40,590 nucleotides of DNA from an uncultured Lachnospiraceae bacterium (GTDB taxonomy: Bacteria; Bacillota; Clostridia; Lachnospirales; Lachnospiraceae): assembly GCA_910578715.1 (NCBI GenBank), contig CAJTRL010000032.1:1-40590 (forward strand). The letters run 5' to 3'. Both the position numbers and the translations under genes were made by a program. Below are positions 22,459 to 31,192 of the stretch, in pieces; positions within the stretch are counted from its first letter, which is position 1, and the number at the start of each line of letters is the position of its first letter. A model generated the notes under the pieces. The model did no database searches, was not told the DNA's origin, and saw only the letters and a program-made list of their open reading frames with translations.

Positions 22459-23953
22459 GCGCATTCTGCTGTTTGATTCTTCTTTTATCCATATACATCA
22501 TGCGGTCCGCCGCATTTACAAAATCAGCATCGTTCAGCGCACAATAACCAATCGCATAACTGACGGAAATATTGCTGGATTTATTGTATACGCTACAACG
22601 TTCCGCCAGTTCTTCGATAAACTGTCCTGCATCCCCGCGGTAAAGAACCGCAAATTCATCGCCGCCCTGACGGTATGCTCTTCCGCTTTCGCCGGCTGTA
22701 CTTTCCAGCAGACCGGCAAAACCCTGTAACAAAGCGTCGCCCGCCGAATGCCCAATCGTATCGTTTACCAGTTTCAAATCGTTCAAATCGGCGATGAAAT
22801 AATACCCGCTTTGTTCCCCGCTGCCCCGCGTCTCTTCAAATCTGGCCAAATCCCTCTCCAGCGCATTCCGGTTATAAATATGGGTCAGGTAGTCAATATA
22901 GGCAAAATGTCTTCCCGTTTCCGAACAAAAGGCAATAATATTCTGCATACAGTTATATTTTGCGGCGGCCTCTTCCTCGGAAAGGACCTTTGCCTCGATA
23001 TTGATATTTTCTTTTCCGTATTTTTCCTCAACCGCGTCTCTGATTTCCTCCAGCACCGTCTGCACCCGCTCCATGGAACTGCCTGTAAAAACAACGCCGT
23101 TTTCGGAAATGCGGTATCCTTTCAGGCGGTACCCTCTGAGTTTTTTATAAATATCCTGTAAAATCAGGCCATCCTGCTTCCAGTCGTAATTATTTTCTGT
23201 CTTGCAGAAACACAGAACCGCTATCAATATTTTCTGTCTGCCAAAATCAAATTCTTCCAATACCTTTTCAAAAGCGTACTGATTAAAAAGCGCTGTCTTT
23301 TCATCCACATATTTTTCCGTATTTTCATTGCTTAGTATCAGGCCGAGCAGAATCAGCGTGGAAGCCACGACCACCAGCAAAGTTTCCGGTATCAGCATCT
23401 GAATCAGGGAAATGAGTACAAAAATCGGAACTGCCAGAATAATCGCCAGTCGTTTCTCTTTGTCCATAATCTCCCAGTAACGGAGGCAGTAGTACAAAAT
23501 CAGAATCAGATAAATCACAATGCTTCCGTATAACGCGTAGGCTTTGGGCCCAAGCGAATAGTCCGTCGTTTCCCCATGAACGTATGTTATCGGCAGAATC
23601 AGAATCCCCAGGGATGATAAAACAAACGGCAGCATCTGCAGCGCCCTGGCCTTCCCTGAAAACTCCACTTTTCCTTCCAGATAACTCCTCATGTACAGAA
23701 ACAGAACATAAATAAAAGTAAGTATGGACATTAAATAAATAATATGCGCGGCAAGATTCACACTTTCGGGAACGGATTCTCTGTGATTTACCGTGTAAAT
23801 CGTAATCAGGTCAAACAGCACATTGAGGAGCGTCACTCCTGTAAGGAATTGGAAAATCCTGGTGGACTTAATCGGAATATGCGGCTTCCGGTAGTAGAAT
23901 CCAATCATATATATCACCAGTAAAAGGCATGCCGCCGGCGTTTTTATTATCAT
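22430..23953 (-). CDS. Seven-helix membrane protein with two GGDEF domains (one degenerate)
   Basis: 507 residues. About seven membrane helices fill residues 5-208. A first GGDEF-fold module (about 216-350) has lost the signature (SENGV at 283-287 where GGDEF is expected). The second (about 354-500) is intact: DYLTHIYNRNALERD, ADLNDLKLVNDTIGH and RQGGDEFAVLY with GGDEF at 430-434. The intact copy should make cyclic di-GMP from two GTP; the degenerate copy may be regulatory. There is no EAL domain. The start has AAAGGA 10 nt upstream. Its 3' end overlaps the converging flavoprotein gene. Confidence 0.92.
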   Translation of the reverse strand: MIIKTPAACLLLVIYMIGFYYRKPHIPIKSTRIFQFLTGVTLLNVLFDLITIYTVNHRESVPESVNLAAHIIYLMSILTFIYVLFLYMRSYLEGKVEFSGKARALQMLPFVLSSLGILILPITYVHGETTDYSLGPKAYALYGSIVIYLILILYYCLRYWEIMDKEKRLAIILAVPIFVLISLIQMLIPETLLVVVASTLILLGLILSNENTEKYVDEKTALFNQYAFEKVLEEFDFGRQKILIAVLCFCKTENNYDWKQDGLILQDIYKKLRGYRLKGYRISENGVVFTGSSMERVQTVLEEIRDAVEEKYGKENINIEAKVLSEEEAAAKYNCMQNIIAFCSETGRHFAYIDYLTHIYNRNALERDLARFEETRGSGEQSGYYFIADLNDLKLVNDTIGHSAGDALLQGFAGLLESTAGESGRAYRQGGDEFAVLYRGDAGQFIEELAERCSVYNKSSNISVSYAIGYCALNDADFVNAADRMMYMDKRRIKQQNALRNGTQAVR

Positions 23954-24013
23954 GATGAGGTATTCCTTTCCACAGGCGGCCCGTGCATAAGACAGACCGC
24001 CGCCTTCAAACGC

Positions 24014-24445
24014 TTATCTGCTCAAAAAACCATCAGCCATATTCTGTAAATATGCCACATAGTCGTTACACGCAATCACATCCCCCAGAAGTTCTCTGTT
24101 CCGGGGATTACGCACATTGTAAAAATATACGGGCAGCCGGTCGATAATCGTTCCGTCAGCATCATAAATTGCACTGACGGTCTTATCATATTCATTTTCG
24201 ATATTCCCTTCCCCGAAAAAGCCTTCCATCAAATCCACCGCATCCTGCACCTCGTCCGGCACCTCATGAATTTCGCCGGATATCATGCGTTCTCCTTCTG
24301 TCAGCGCCGGATAGTCTTTTCCCCGGATGGTATAAAGCAGTCCTTTCACATAGGCGTTTCTACGAAAAGACTGATGCTTTTTATAGTATTTTTCATAATT
24401 GTACATGCCGACGCGCAGCGTCCCGTATACAAACATCTTTTTCAT
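24014..24445 (-). CDS. Gamma-glutamylcyclotransferase-fold protein
   Basis: 143 residues with the family's N-terminal substrate loop YGTLRVGMYNYEKYY. The acidic residue expected for the catalytic Glu is probably within DLMEGFFGE, and VYFYNVRN lies in the C-terminal half. The fold releases 5-oxoproline from gamma-glutamyl amino acids or gamma-glutamylamines. Its start codon overlaps the pcp stop (TGATG), so it is translated with pyroglutamyl peptidase, whose product is the same compound. It is last in the DUF969-DUF979-pcp-GGCT operon. Confidence 0.85.
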   Translation of the reverse strand: MKKMFVYGTLRVGMYNYEKYYKKHQSFRRNAYVKGLLYTIRGKDYPALTEGERMISGEIHEVPDEVQDAVDLMEGFFGEGNIENEYDKTVSAIYDADGTIIDRLPVYFYNVRNPRNRELLGDVIACNDYVAYLQNMADGFLSR

Positions 24446-25086
24446 CAGTGAGTCGCACCACCCGTTACTTTGATATCTTCCTTTGTTTCCACAATTGCTT
24501 CAATCGCGGCCGCAATTGCCTCCACCATCATATCCTGTGACATGGATGGCATATTTTTCTTATCTAACGTCTGCTGCGGCAGATAGGGAATATGGATGAA
24601 CCCGCTCCGCTTGCCCGGATATTTCGTGGCGAGCAGATGGCAGACACCGTAAGTCACATGATTGCATACGAAGGTTCCCGCCGTATTGGAGACGGAAGCC
24701 GGAATGCCCCTGCTCTGAATTTTCTGGACCATCGCCTTAATCGGCACCGTAACGAAATACGCATCCGGTCCTTCCGGATAAATCGGTTCGTCGATAATCT
24801 GATTTCCTTCATTATCAGGAATCCGGCAGTCGTCCACGTTAATGCCCACTCTCTCCACGGTGATGTCCGTTCTCCCGCCGGCCTGTCCGACCGACAAGAC
24901 CACATCCGGGTCATGCCTGGAAACGGCCTCGTCGATTACCCTGAGGGATTTATGGCAGACGGTCGGAATCTCCAGTTTGATAATTTCCGCGCCCGCAATG
25001 ACATCCGGCAGTCTTTTTACCGTTTCTATCGCCGGATTAACAGGCTCCCCGCCAAAAGGGTCAAATCCGGTAACTAATATTTTCAT
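24445..25086 (-). CDS. pcp: Pyrrolidone-carboxylate peptidase (pyroglutamyl peptidase I)
   Basis: 213 residues, normal length. A cytosolic cysteine peptidase that removes N-terminal pyroglutamate. The opening is KILVTGFDPFGGEPVNPA. The triad is visible as E79 (TVERVGINVDD), C141 (NTAGTFVCNHVTYG) and H165 (SGFIHIPYLPQQ), matching E81/C144/H168 of characterised enzymes. The start has AAAGGA 10 nt upstream. It lies 21 bp after DUF979 and overlaps the GGCT-fold gene, forming a compact pyroglutamate operon. Confidence 0.97.
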   Translation of the reverse strand: MKILVTGFDPFGGEPVNPAIETVKRLPDVIAGAEIIKLEIPTVCHKSLRVIDEAVSRHDPDVVLSVGQAGGRTDITVERVGINVDDCRIPDNEGNQIIDEPIYPEGPDAYFVTVPIKAMVQKIQSRGIPASVSNTAGTFVCNHVTYGVCHLLATKYPGKRSGFIHIPYLPQQTLDKKNMPSMSQDMMVEAIAAAIEAIVETKEDIKVTGGATH

Positions 25087-25107
25087 CGTATACCATTCCT
25101 TTCTTTT

Positions 25108-26067
25108 TTAGAATCCGAGCACAAGCATCAGAATAATATGCACCACAATCATCATGAGCGCCATCGGCAGCTGCGCCTTGATAACCGCCCATTTGGGGTC
25201 TTTCGTTTCCAGGACCGCACAGGGAACGATGTTAAAGTTCGCTGCCATCGGCGTCATCAGGGTTCCGCAATAGCCCGCCGTCATCCCGAGCACACCGATA
25301 ATCGCAGGGTTACCACCCTGGGAAATAACGAACGGCACGCCGATTCCGGCCGTAATCACCGTAAAGGCCGCAAAAGCATTTCCCATAATCATCGTAAAGA
25401 TTACCATACCGAATACATAGATAATGACGCCAATCACAATATTTCCCCGGGGCACAACGGAAGAAATCATGCCGGAAATTACTTCGCCCACACCGGCCTC
25501 CGCAAATACGCTTCCGAGCGCGCCTAACAGCTGCGGCAGAAGACATGCCGCACCGACCTGCATCAGAAGCCTTGAGGTATCTTCCTTCGTATCGGACAGC
25601 TTCGGTTTACAGATGGCAAGCGCAAGCACGAATGCAATCAGACAGGCAACTCCCGTCATAATCGCACCGTTTAACGCCGTCGGCGTCGCGACTCCGTCTT
25701 TGACCACGTTATATTTTACAAAGGAAAGCGCCAGTGCAATCAGACCTACCGCGATTGCCGGAAGGAAAATTTTCGTTCCGATTTTTTCGCTGGAAGCCTG
25801 GCGGAATTCAGGTGTCGATTCCACAAATTTCCCAATTTTTACCTGTTTGGTCACGGTCAGGCATCCCATAACAACCAGCATACCGCCTACCGCTGCCGAA
25901 GGCAGCACTTTGCCGAACATGAAAATAATCCCCGTAAGCGTCCAGAAAAGTATCGTTCCCACTTTGGCCGATTCGTTTTGTCTGGCGCGGTATGCGGTCA
26001 GAAAGCAGACGAGCCCGCAGAGCACATAGAAAAACTCCGGAAAATAAATACCTAAAAAGTCTGTCAT
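25108..26067 (-). CDS. DUF979-family membrane protein (putative 5-oxoproline/peptide permease subunit)
   Basis: 319 residues with about ten hydrophobic segments, including the glycine-rich TAGIGVPFVISQGGNPAIIGVLGMTAGYCGTLMTPMAANFN near the end, typical of ion-transporter-superfamily permeases. Its ATG overlaps the stop of the DUF969 gene as ATGA, so the two are very likely subunits of one complex. DUF969/DUF979 pairs are known to co-occur with pcp and 5-oxoprolinase genes, which points to uptake of pyroglutamyl compounds. Transport itself is inferred from context. Confidence 0.88.
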   Translation of the reverse strand: MTDFLGIYFPEFFYVLCGLVCFLTAYRARQNESAKVGTILFWTLTGIIFMFGKVLPSAAVGGMLVVMGCLTVTKQVKIGKFVESTPEFRQASSEKIGTKIFLPAIAVGLIALALSFVKYNVVKDGVATPTALNGAIMTGVACLIAFVLALAICKPKLSDTKEDTSRLLMQVGAACLLPQLLGALGSVFAEAGVGEVISGMISSVVPRGNIVIGVIIYVFGMVIFTMIMGNAFAAFTVITAGIGVPFVISQGGNPAIIGVLGMTAGYCGTLMTPMAANFNIVPCAVLETKDPKWAVIKAQLPMALMMIVVHIILMLVLGF

Positions 26068-26738
26068 GATTCTTTTCCTCCCTTCACCTTTTTATCGAAC
26101 AGCAACACCTGGATTACGGTGAGGACGATGGAAATAATCATTACATAAATTGCGGAGGAAGCAATATCCGAAAGCGTAACGTCATATCCCGCCACCGCAA
26201 GTCCCGACTGAACCAGTACGACGCTGGCAGAAGCCGGAAAACAGTTCTGTGCAAAGAAATTGCCGAAGTTTTCCGTTGCCGCCGAAAGCCCTCTGACTTT
26301 TTCTTCCTCTTTTTCCGACAGTCTGCTTCCTTTGGAAGCCTCCGCCGCCGCCCATGTCATCGGAAGAATCAGCGGACGGATGAACTGTACATGGCCGCCG
26401 ATACGAATATTCAGCGCAGATGCAATCGAACGGATTACCATCCAGATTGACAGGACTTTTCCGGCCGACGCATTTTTAATCTTTCCTATCAGATAGGCCG
26501 CTCTTTCCTTCATGCCGTAACGCTCGATAATTGCGATGACCGGAAACATAATCAGAAAGATGGACATCAGTCTGTTATTTACAAAAGACTGCCCGATAAT
26601 CTCCAGAATATGTACGAAATCCAGTCCGGCCACCAGTCCCGTTACAATTCCGGCCACCAGTACCACTGCAAGAACGTCCAGCTTCAGAGCAAAGCCGAGC
26701 ACAATAATCAAAATACCGATTAGTTTGATATACTCCAT
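26064..26738 (-). CDS. DUF969-family membrane protein (partner of DUF979)
   Basis: 224 residues from the ATG with AGGGAG 8 nt upstream (an in-frame ATG at 26762 is less likely). About six hydrophobic segments. Conserved-looking blocks are ERYGMKERAAYLIGKIKNA, NIRIGGHVQFIRPLILPM and NFGNFFAQNCFPASASVVLVQSGL. It is the first gene of the pyroglutamate operon and translationally coupled to DUF979. With that protein it probably forms a two-component permease. The substrate is inferred from the downstream peptidase. Confidence 0.88.
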   Translation of the reverse strand: MEYIKLIGILIIVLGFALKLDVLAVVLVAGIVTGLVAGLDFVHILEIIGQSFVNNRLMSIFLIMFPVIAIIERYGMKERAAYLIGKIKNASAGKVLSIWMVIRSIASALNIRIGGHVQFIRPLILPMTWAAAEASKGSRLSEKEEEKVRGLSAATENFGNFFAQNCFPASASVVLVQSGLAVAGYDVTLSDIASSAIYVMIISIVLTVIQVLLFDKKVKGGKES

Positions 26739-26780
26739 TTCAAAATCTCCCTCCATTTCCATTTCGTTTATTTAAGGATA

Positions 26781-26809
26781 ATTATACAATATCCGGCTGT
26801 TATATACAA
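26781..26809 (-). promoter_or_regulatory. Promoter of the pyroglutamate operon
   Basis: TTGTAT (26804-26809), 17 bp and TATAAT (26781-26786) on the minus strand, about 43 bp before the DUF969 start. Confidence 0.75.
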
Positions 26810-26866
26810 TCAAAAAAGTTACCGCGCATCTTTCCGGTTATACACAGACAATCATCAAAAGTGCAG

Positions 26867-26896
26867 TTGACAGTCCTTTCGTCAATCTTCTATAAT
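26867..26896 (+). promoter_or_regulatory. Promoter of chemoreceptor 2
   Basis: TTGACA (26867-26872), 18 bp and TATAAT (26891-26896), about 58 bp before the ATG and divergent from the pyroglutamate operon promoter. Confidence 0.85.
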
Positions 26897-26954
26897 AATA
26901 TTATTGACAATAAATGGCTGGAAAACATGCCATACAAACAGGGGGAACGATAAA

Positions 26955-28934
26955 ATGAAAAGCATTCGCACCAAAATCAACTTATGTCTCATTCTGACCG
27001 TTCTGGTTGGCCAGGTCGCATCCGGCATCGCCAGCATTATACCCAACTACAACAGCACCATGTCCACCGTAGAACACATGATGTGCGAGACCGCAGTCCT
27101 TGCGGCCGGACGGGTGGAACAGGAACTGGCGGCTTATAAGAATGTGGCCATCGATACGGGCTGTATTGCGCAGTTATCCGACCCGGACGTATCTCTCGAT
27201 GAGAAACGGGCCATCATCAATGAACGCGCTTCCATGCACAATTTCCAGCGTGGAAATATTATCGGCTCTGACGGATTCAGTATTTTTGACGGCAAAGATT
27301 ATTCCGACCGGGAATATGTCCGCCAGGCCATGCAGGGCAATGTATATGTATCGGAACCGCTCATTAGTAAAATAACCGGAGAACTTTCCATTATGGTTGC
27401 GGCGCCCCTTTATGCCGACGGCATTCAGGGCTCTTCCATTGTCGGCGTCGTTTATTTCGTACCGCATGAGACTTTTCTAAACGACATTGTCTCTTCCATT
27501 CAGATTGGAGAAAACAGCAGAGCCTATATGATAAACAAATCCGGCGATACGATTGCCGATATCACCCTGGAAACGATTACGGTTCAGAATATTGAAGCAG
27601 AAGCGGCGGATGATTCTTCCTTAGCGGAACTGGCCAAAATCCATGAAGCAATGCGCCAGGGCACAAACGGCTTCGGCGAATATACAAGCGGTGAAGATAA
27701 AATGTTTGCGGCCTACGCACCCGTAAAAGACACGGACGGCTGGAGCATCGCCGTTACAGCTCCACAATTGAATTATCTGGCTTCCACCCGTAACGCCATG
27801 GCAATCAATATTGCGACTATCATCATTTCCATACTGCTTTCCGCCATGGTTGCCCTGATTTTGTCCATTAACATCGGTAAACCGATGAAAGCCTGTGCAA
27901 AACGGATGGAACTGCTCGTACAGGGCGATTTGGATACGCCGATGCCCAGAATCAAAAGCAAAGATGAAACGGGAATGCTCGCTCAATCCACCGCATCCTT
28001 AGTGGAAGGACTTCGCACCGTCATCAGCGACATCGACTATCTTCTGACTGAAATGGCAAACCAGAATCTGGACGTCCATACACAGCATGAGGATGCCTAT
28101 GCGGGCAGCTTCCACAATATTCTCCTTTCCATGCGCCATATGAAAACAGCGTTAAGCGACGCAATGCTCCAGGTAAACCATTCCGCACAGCAAGTTTCCG
28201 CGGCAAGCAATCAGTTATCCGCAAGCGCCCAGACGCTCAGCCAGGGAACCGCGGAACAGGCAAGCTCCGTACAGGAACTGGCGGCACGAATCAGCGAGAT
28301 TTCCGAACAGGCCAAAAGCACTGCCGACGGGGCGCTGGATGCCCGCAGCCAGACGCACCAGACCGGAGAAGAGGTTTCTCTCTGTAACCAGAAGATGCAA
28401 AACCTGATGGAAGCAATGGAAAAGATTCAGACCAGCTCTGACGAGATTGAAAAGATTTTAAAAACCATAGACGATATTGCATTCCAGACAAATATCCTTG
28501 CCCTGAATGCGGCCGTAGAAGCCGCCAGAGCGGGCAGCGCGGGCAAAGGCTTTGCCGTTGTTGCGGAAGAAGTCCGGAACCTCGCCGGTAAATCCGCAGA
28601 AGCCGCGCAGAATACTTCATCGCTCATCGAACACTCGACGGACGCGGTACATACGGGTACGGAAATTGCCAGAACGACGGCGGAAATTCTGTCAGCGGTA
28701 GTTGACAGCATCCAGTCCGTCGTGGATTCCATCGACCATATTGCCACCGTCTCCAACGAGCAGTCCGATGCCGTCTGGCAGGTATCCGAGGGAATCAATC
28801 AGATATCGATTGTTGTACAAAGTAACAGCGCTACCGCGGAGGAAGGCGCTTCCGCAAGTGAACAGCTTTCTGCTGAGGCATCCGGCTTAAAACAGCTTGT
28901 CGGCCAGTTTACGCTCGCTTCTCCTGACAGATAA
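26955..28934 (+). CDS. Methyl-accepting chemotaxis protein, Cache-sensor type
   Basis: 659 residues. TM1 lies at about 9-30, followed by an extracellular region of about 250 residues with a dCache-like pattern (SDGFSIFDGKDYSDREYVRQAMQG, VSEPLISKITGELSIMVAAPLY, GWSIAVTAP). TM2 is at about 280-303, then HAMP and a long coiled coil with the signalling tip IDDIAFQTNILALNAAVEA and GKGFAVVAEEVRNLA. dCache domains commonly bind amino acids or small acids. It is divergent from the DUF969 operon, so a pyroglutamate or peptide ligand is possible but speculative. The ATG has GGGGGA about 8 nt upstream. No C-terminal pentapeptide. Confidence 0.95.
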   Translation: MKSIRTKINLCLILTVLVGQVASGIASIIPNYNSTMSTVEHMMCETAVLAAGRVEQELAAYKNVAIDTGCIAQLSDPDVSLDEKRAIINERASMHNFQRGNIIGSDGFSIFDGKDYSDREYVRQAMQGNVYVSEPLISKITGELSIMVAAPLYADGIQGSSIVGVVYFVPHETFLNDIVSSIQIGENSRAYMINKSGDTIADITLETITVQNIEAEAADDSSLAELAKIHEAMRQGTNGFGEYTSGEDKMFAAYAPVKDTDGWSIAVTAPQLNYLASTRNAMAINIATIIISILLSAMVALILSINIGKPMKACAKRMELLVQGDLDTPMPRIKSKDETGMLAQSTASLVEGLRTVISDIDYLLTEMANQNLDVHTQHEDAYAGSFHNILLSMRHMKTALSDAMLQVNHSAQQVSAASNQLSASAQTLSQGTAEQASSVQELAARISEISEQAKSTADGALDARSQTHQTGEEVSLCNQKMQNLMEAMEKIQTSSDEIEKILKTIDDIAFQTNILALNAAVEAARAGSAGKGFAVVAEEVRNLAGKSAEAAQNTSSLIEHSTDAVHTGTEIARTTAEILSAVVDSIQSVVDSIDHIATVSNEQSDAVWQVSEGINQISIVVQSNSATAEEGASASEQLSAEASGLKQLVGQFTLASPDR

Positions 28935-28949
28935 ACGCCCGGCCAGACA

Positions 28950-28994
28950 AAAACGGTCACATTCCGGCTTTCCAATGCCGGATGTGACCGTTTT
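28950..28994. terminator. Bidirectional terminator
   Basis: The AAAACGGTCACAT / ATGTGACCGTTTT arms continue into CCGGC / GCCGG, giving a long stem. The T-run on either strand can serve both chemoreceptor 2 (plus) and the converging secreted-protein gene (minus). Confidence 0.9.
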
Positions 28995-29031
28995 ACAATT
29001 ATATTATATGGAATGGCCATGCAAAAATCAA

Positions 29032-30987
29032 TTACTGCCGATAATACTCCCAAATCTTTGTCCCGATAAAATATTCTTTGTCAATCGTATATTCATAGGC
29101 CCACCAGCTGTCCGTCTGCTCCCGGATTTTCAACCGGATGCCCTCTTCCGCAATCTGCAGAAACAGAACCCTTCCTTCTTTTTTCAGATAATTCTCTTTC
29201 TTTTCCGCCTGTTCCCAGTTTTCTTCCACCGCTTCCATACAGCGGATTTTATCCTCCGGGCTGTCAAAATCATCCAAAGCATCCGATGCCCATTCTTCCA
29301 GAATCCGCAGAAATGTTTCCTTCTCTATCAGTTCCGTTATCGCCACATATTCGCCGTTTTGCTTATCCACCATGACCGGAATCAGGAGTCTGATAAAATT
29401 ATCCTCCTCGTCATTAAAATAAATCTCAATCAGGCCGCTGACGAGCTTTTCGTTGTAAAAAACCGGCGATACTACCATATTGGCATCCAGTCCCCCGGAG
29501 GGATAATCCGCCGTAAGCTCCTCGATAACCTCCTCTTCCTTTTGCTGAAGCAGACTGTTGATATGCTCCTCCTCCGTCGGATTTTCACACCGGTACTGGA
29601 GGCTGTCACTAAAATAGCCAAGCTGATTTCCTCCGGGCAGCGCAATATCCTCCATGCTCTCCCAGATTCCCTCACAGTAATGCTGGCGCCCTGTAAAGTA
29701 AGCGCCCAGGCTGGTCTTTCCATAATTATCCGTATTCCCAATCAGCAGAGAATCATCATAAGCGTTCCGGTAATCGGAACGAATGATGCAGAAGTCCCGC
29801 GCATCCGCATCATACCGGAACCGGAGCACGGCATTGCTGAAAGGACTGCGGCCGATAAAATATTCCAGTTCCAAAATCCCTTCCTCCACAAAAGCCACTT
29901 CAACCAAATCGAGTTCAGCTTCCCAGTATTCGATGCTGTCCGAAAGCGGTATCTGTTCATAACTTCCGTCTTCCCCTGACAAAAGAAGCCAGAAACCCGC
30001 CGCATAATATTGCGGCCATTTTTCATAAGGAGAACCTTCCCCATAACGGCTGATTTCTTCGTAATCGTCCGAGTAAAGAACCGCCACATAATCCATCCTT
30101 CCGTCCCGGTTCAAATCACAGACCGCGATATCGCTCCACCCGTTTTTCTCCCATAACAGACTGTACCCTTCCGGTTTATATCTTTCGATTTCCGCAAAAG
30201 CGTCTTCGCTTACCAAAGCCTGGCAGTCGATTCGCCGGGACTGTTTTAACAGGAACTGCGCGATGCAGATTTCCTTTTCATCCGTCACATCGGTAAACAG
30301 CTCCGCTTCCCGGTCTATCTGGAAGAGCCTCCCTTCCCGAAGCCAGAATTCCTGTAATTCTCCTCCCGTTTCTTCCTCCATATACTGCGTCAGTTCGCTC
30401 TCCCGTACCTTCCGCGCTTCCTCCAGGTCCTTCTCTCCGTCGTCGTACACATAATCCGCCCTGGCATAGCGCAGGATATCATTGACCGTATAATCGGGCA
30501 AATCCAGACGGCTTCCGCTCTCCGTCCGATAAGTGAACCAGAGGCTGCCGTCCTGTAACAGGCGGCATTCATACTGCTGCCTTTGTTCCGCGCCATCCGT
30601 CATGACCATCCGGAAGGCCGTCGTCCCTTCCTTCCCGTAATACGCCGCCAGAGCGCCGGAATAAGATTCTGGAAAAAGGTAGAGAGAACCGACCGCTTCC
30701 ATATACTGTCCATTCTTTTCATCCTGTCCGCGGTTTTCTGAAAGCAGCCCATCCAGTTCCCCTACGGAAAAAGCATAGGACGCTTTCTGCATTGTCAGCT
30801 CCCGCTCTGCCGAGGCCTTTTGAAAAAGCTCGGTTTTGCGGTTTTCCCCGGCGCCGCTTATGAAATTCCGGCCGCTTTCCATGTAATTGCCGGCCATATT
30901 AAAGGATTCGATGCCGGCCGGTGCCAAAACAGCACAGACCAGCAAAGCTGCCAGAAAACTACGAATATCTCCCATTTCCATCCCCAT
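29032..30987 (-). CDS. Large secreted or membrane-anchored protein of unknown function
   Basis: 651 residues with an N-terminal hydrophobic segment (about 9-26) that is a signal peptide or anchor. The rest is acidic and rich in Tyr, Trp and Glu. Around residues 290-305 DLNRDGRMDYVAVLY is a calcium-loop motif (DxNxDGxxD) of the kind found in FG-GAP-like repeats, flanked by a second acidic stretch. The C-terminal 150 residues carry alternating strands (GLIEIYFNDEEDNFIRLLIP, YTIDKEYFIGTKIW) that resemble the outer domains of wall-associated proteins. I do not recognise a family. It is monocistronic, with AAGGG 7 nt before the ATG and a shared terminator downstream. Confidence 0.8.
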   Translation of the reverse strand: MGMEMGDIRSFLAALLVCAVLAPAGIESFNMAGNYMESGRNFISGAGENRKTELFQKASAERELTMQKASYAFSVGELDGLLSENRGQDEKNGQYMEAVGSLYLFPESYSGALAAYYGKEGTTAFRMVMTDGAEQRQQYECRLLQDGSLWFTYRTESGSRLDLPDYTVNDILRYARADYVYDDGEKDLEEARKVRESELTQYMEEETGGELQEFWLREGRLFQIDREAELFTDVTDEKEICIAQFLLKQSRRIDCQALVSEDAFAEIERYKPEGYSLLWEKNGWSDIAVCDLNRDGRMDYVAVLYSDDYEEISRYGEGSPYEKWPQYYAAGFWLLLSGEDGSYEQIPLSDSIEYWEAELDLVEVAFVEEGILELEYFIGRSPFSNAVLRFRYDADARDFCIIRSDYRNAYDDSLLIGNTDNYGKTSLGAYFTGRQHYCEGIWESMEDIALPGGNQLGYFSDSLQYRCENPTEEEHINSLLQQKEEEVIEELTADYPSGGLDANMVVSPVFYNEKLVSGLIEIYFNDEEDNFIRLLIPVMVDKQNGEYVAITELIEKETFLRILEEWASDALDDFDSPEDKIRCMEAVEENWEQAEKKENYLKKEGRVLFLQIAEEGIRLKIREQTDSWWAYEYTIDKEYFIGTKIWEYYRQ

Positions 30988-31062
30988 CCGTCTGCCCTTA
31001 CTTCAATGACAGTTCTATTTTATCACAGAATTGCATCAAAGTTGCATACTCCGGTAAAGCAT

Positions 31063-31091
31063 TTGACGAAAGATAAACGGAATGATAGACT
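31063..31091 (+). promoter_or_regulatory. Promoter of the sodium symporter gene
   Basis: TTGACG (31063-31068), 17 bp and TAGACT (31086-31091), giving a leader of about 95 nt. The leader contains two direct copies of CAGGCCGG (31142-31149 and 31165-31172). Confidence 0.65.
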
Positions 31092-31192
31092 ATTGAATAT
31101 TGGATGAAAAAATAATAAAAGAATAAACATTAGAAAAATGTCAGGCCGGTGAATTATTTATTTACAGGCCGGGAAAGGAACATGGTATTTAT

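Noticed and set aside
28897..29979. 360-codon open frame on the plus strand
   Set aside because: It is antisense to the strongly supported 651-residue secreted protein and has low-complexity Phe/Leu/Arg-rich composition and no plausible domain.
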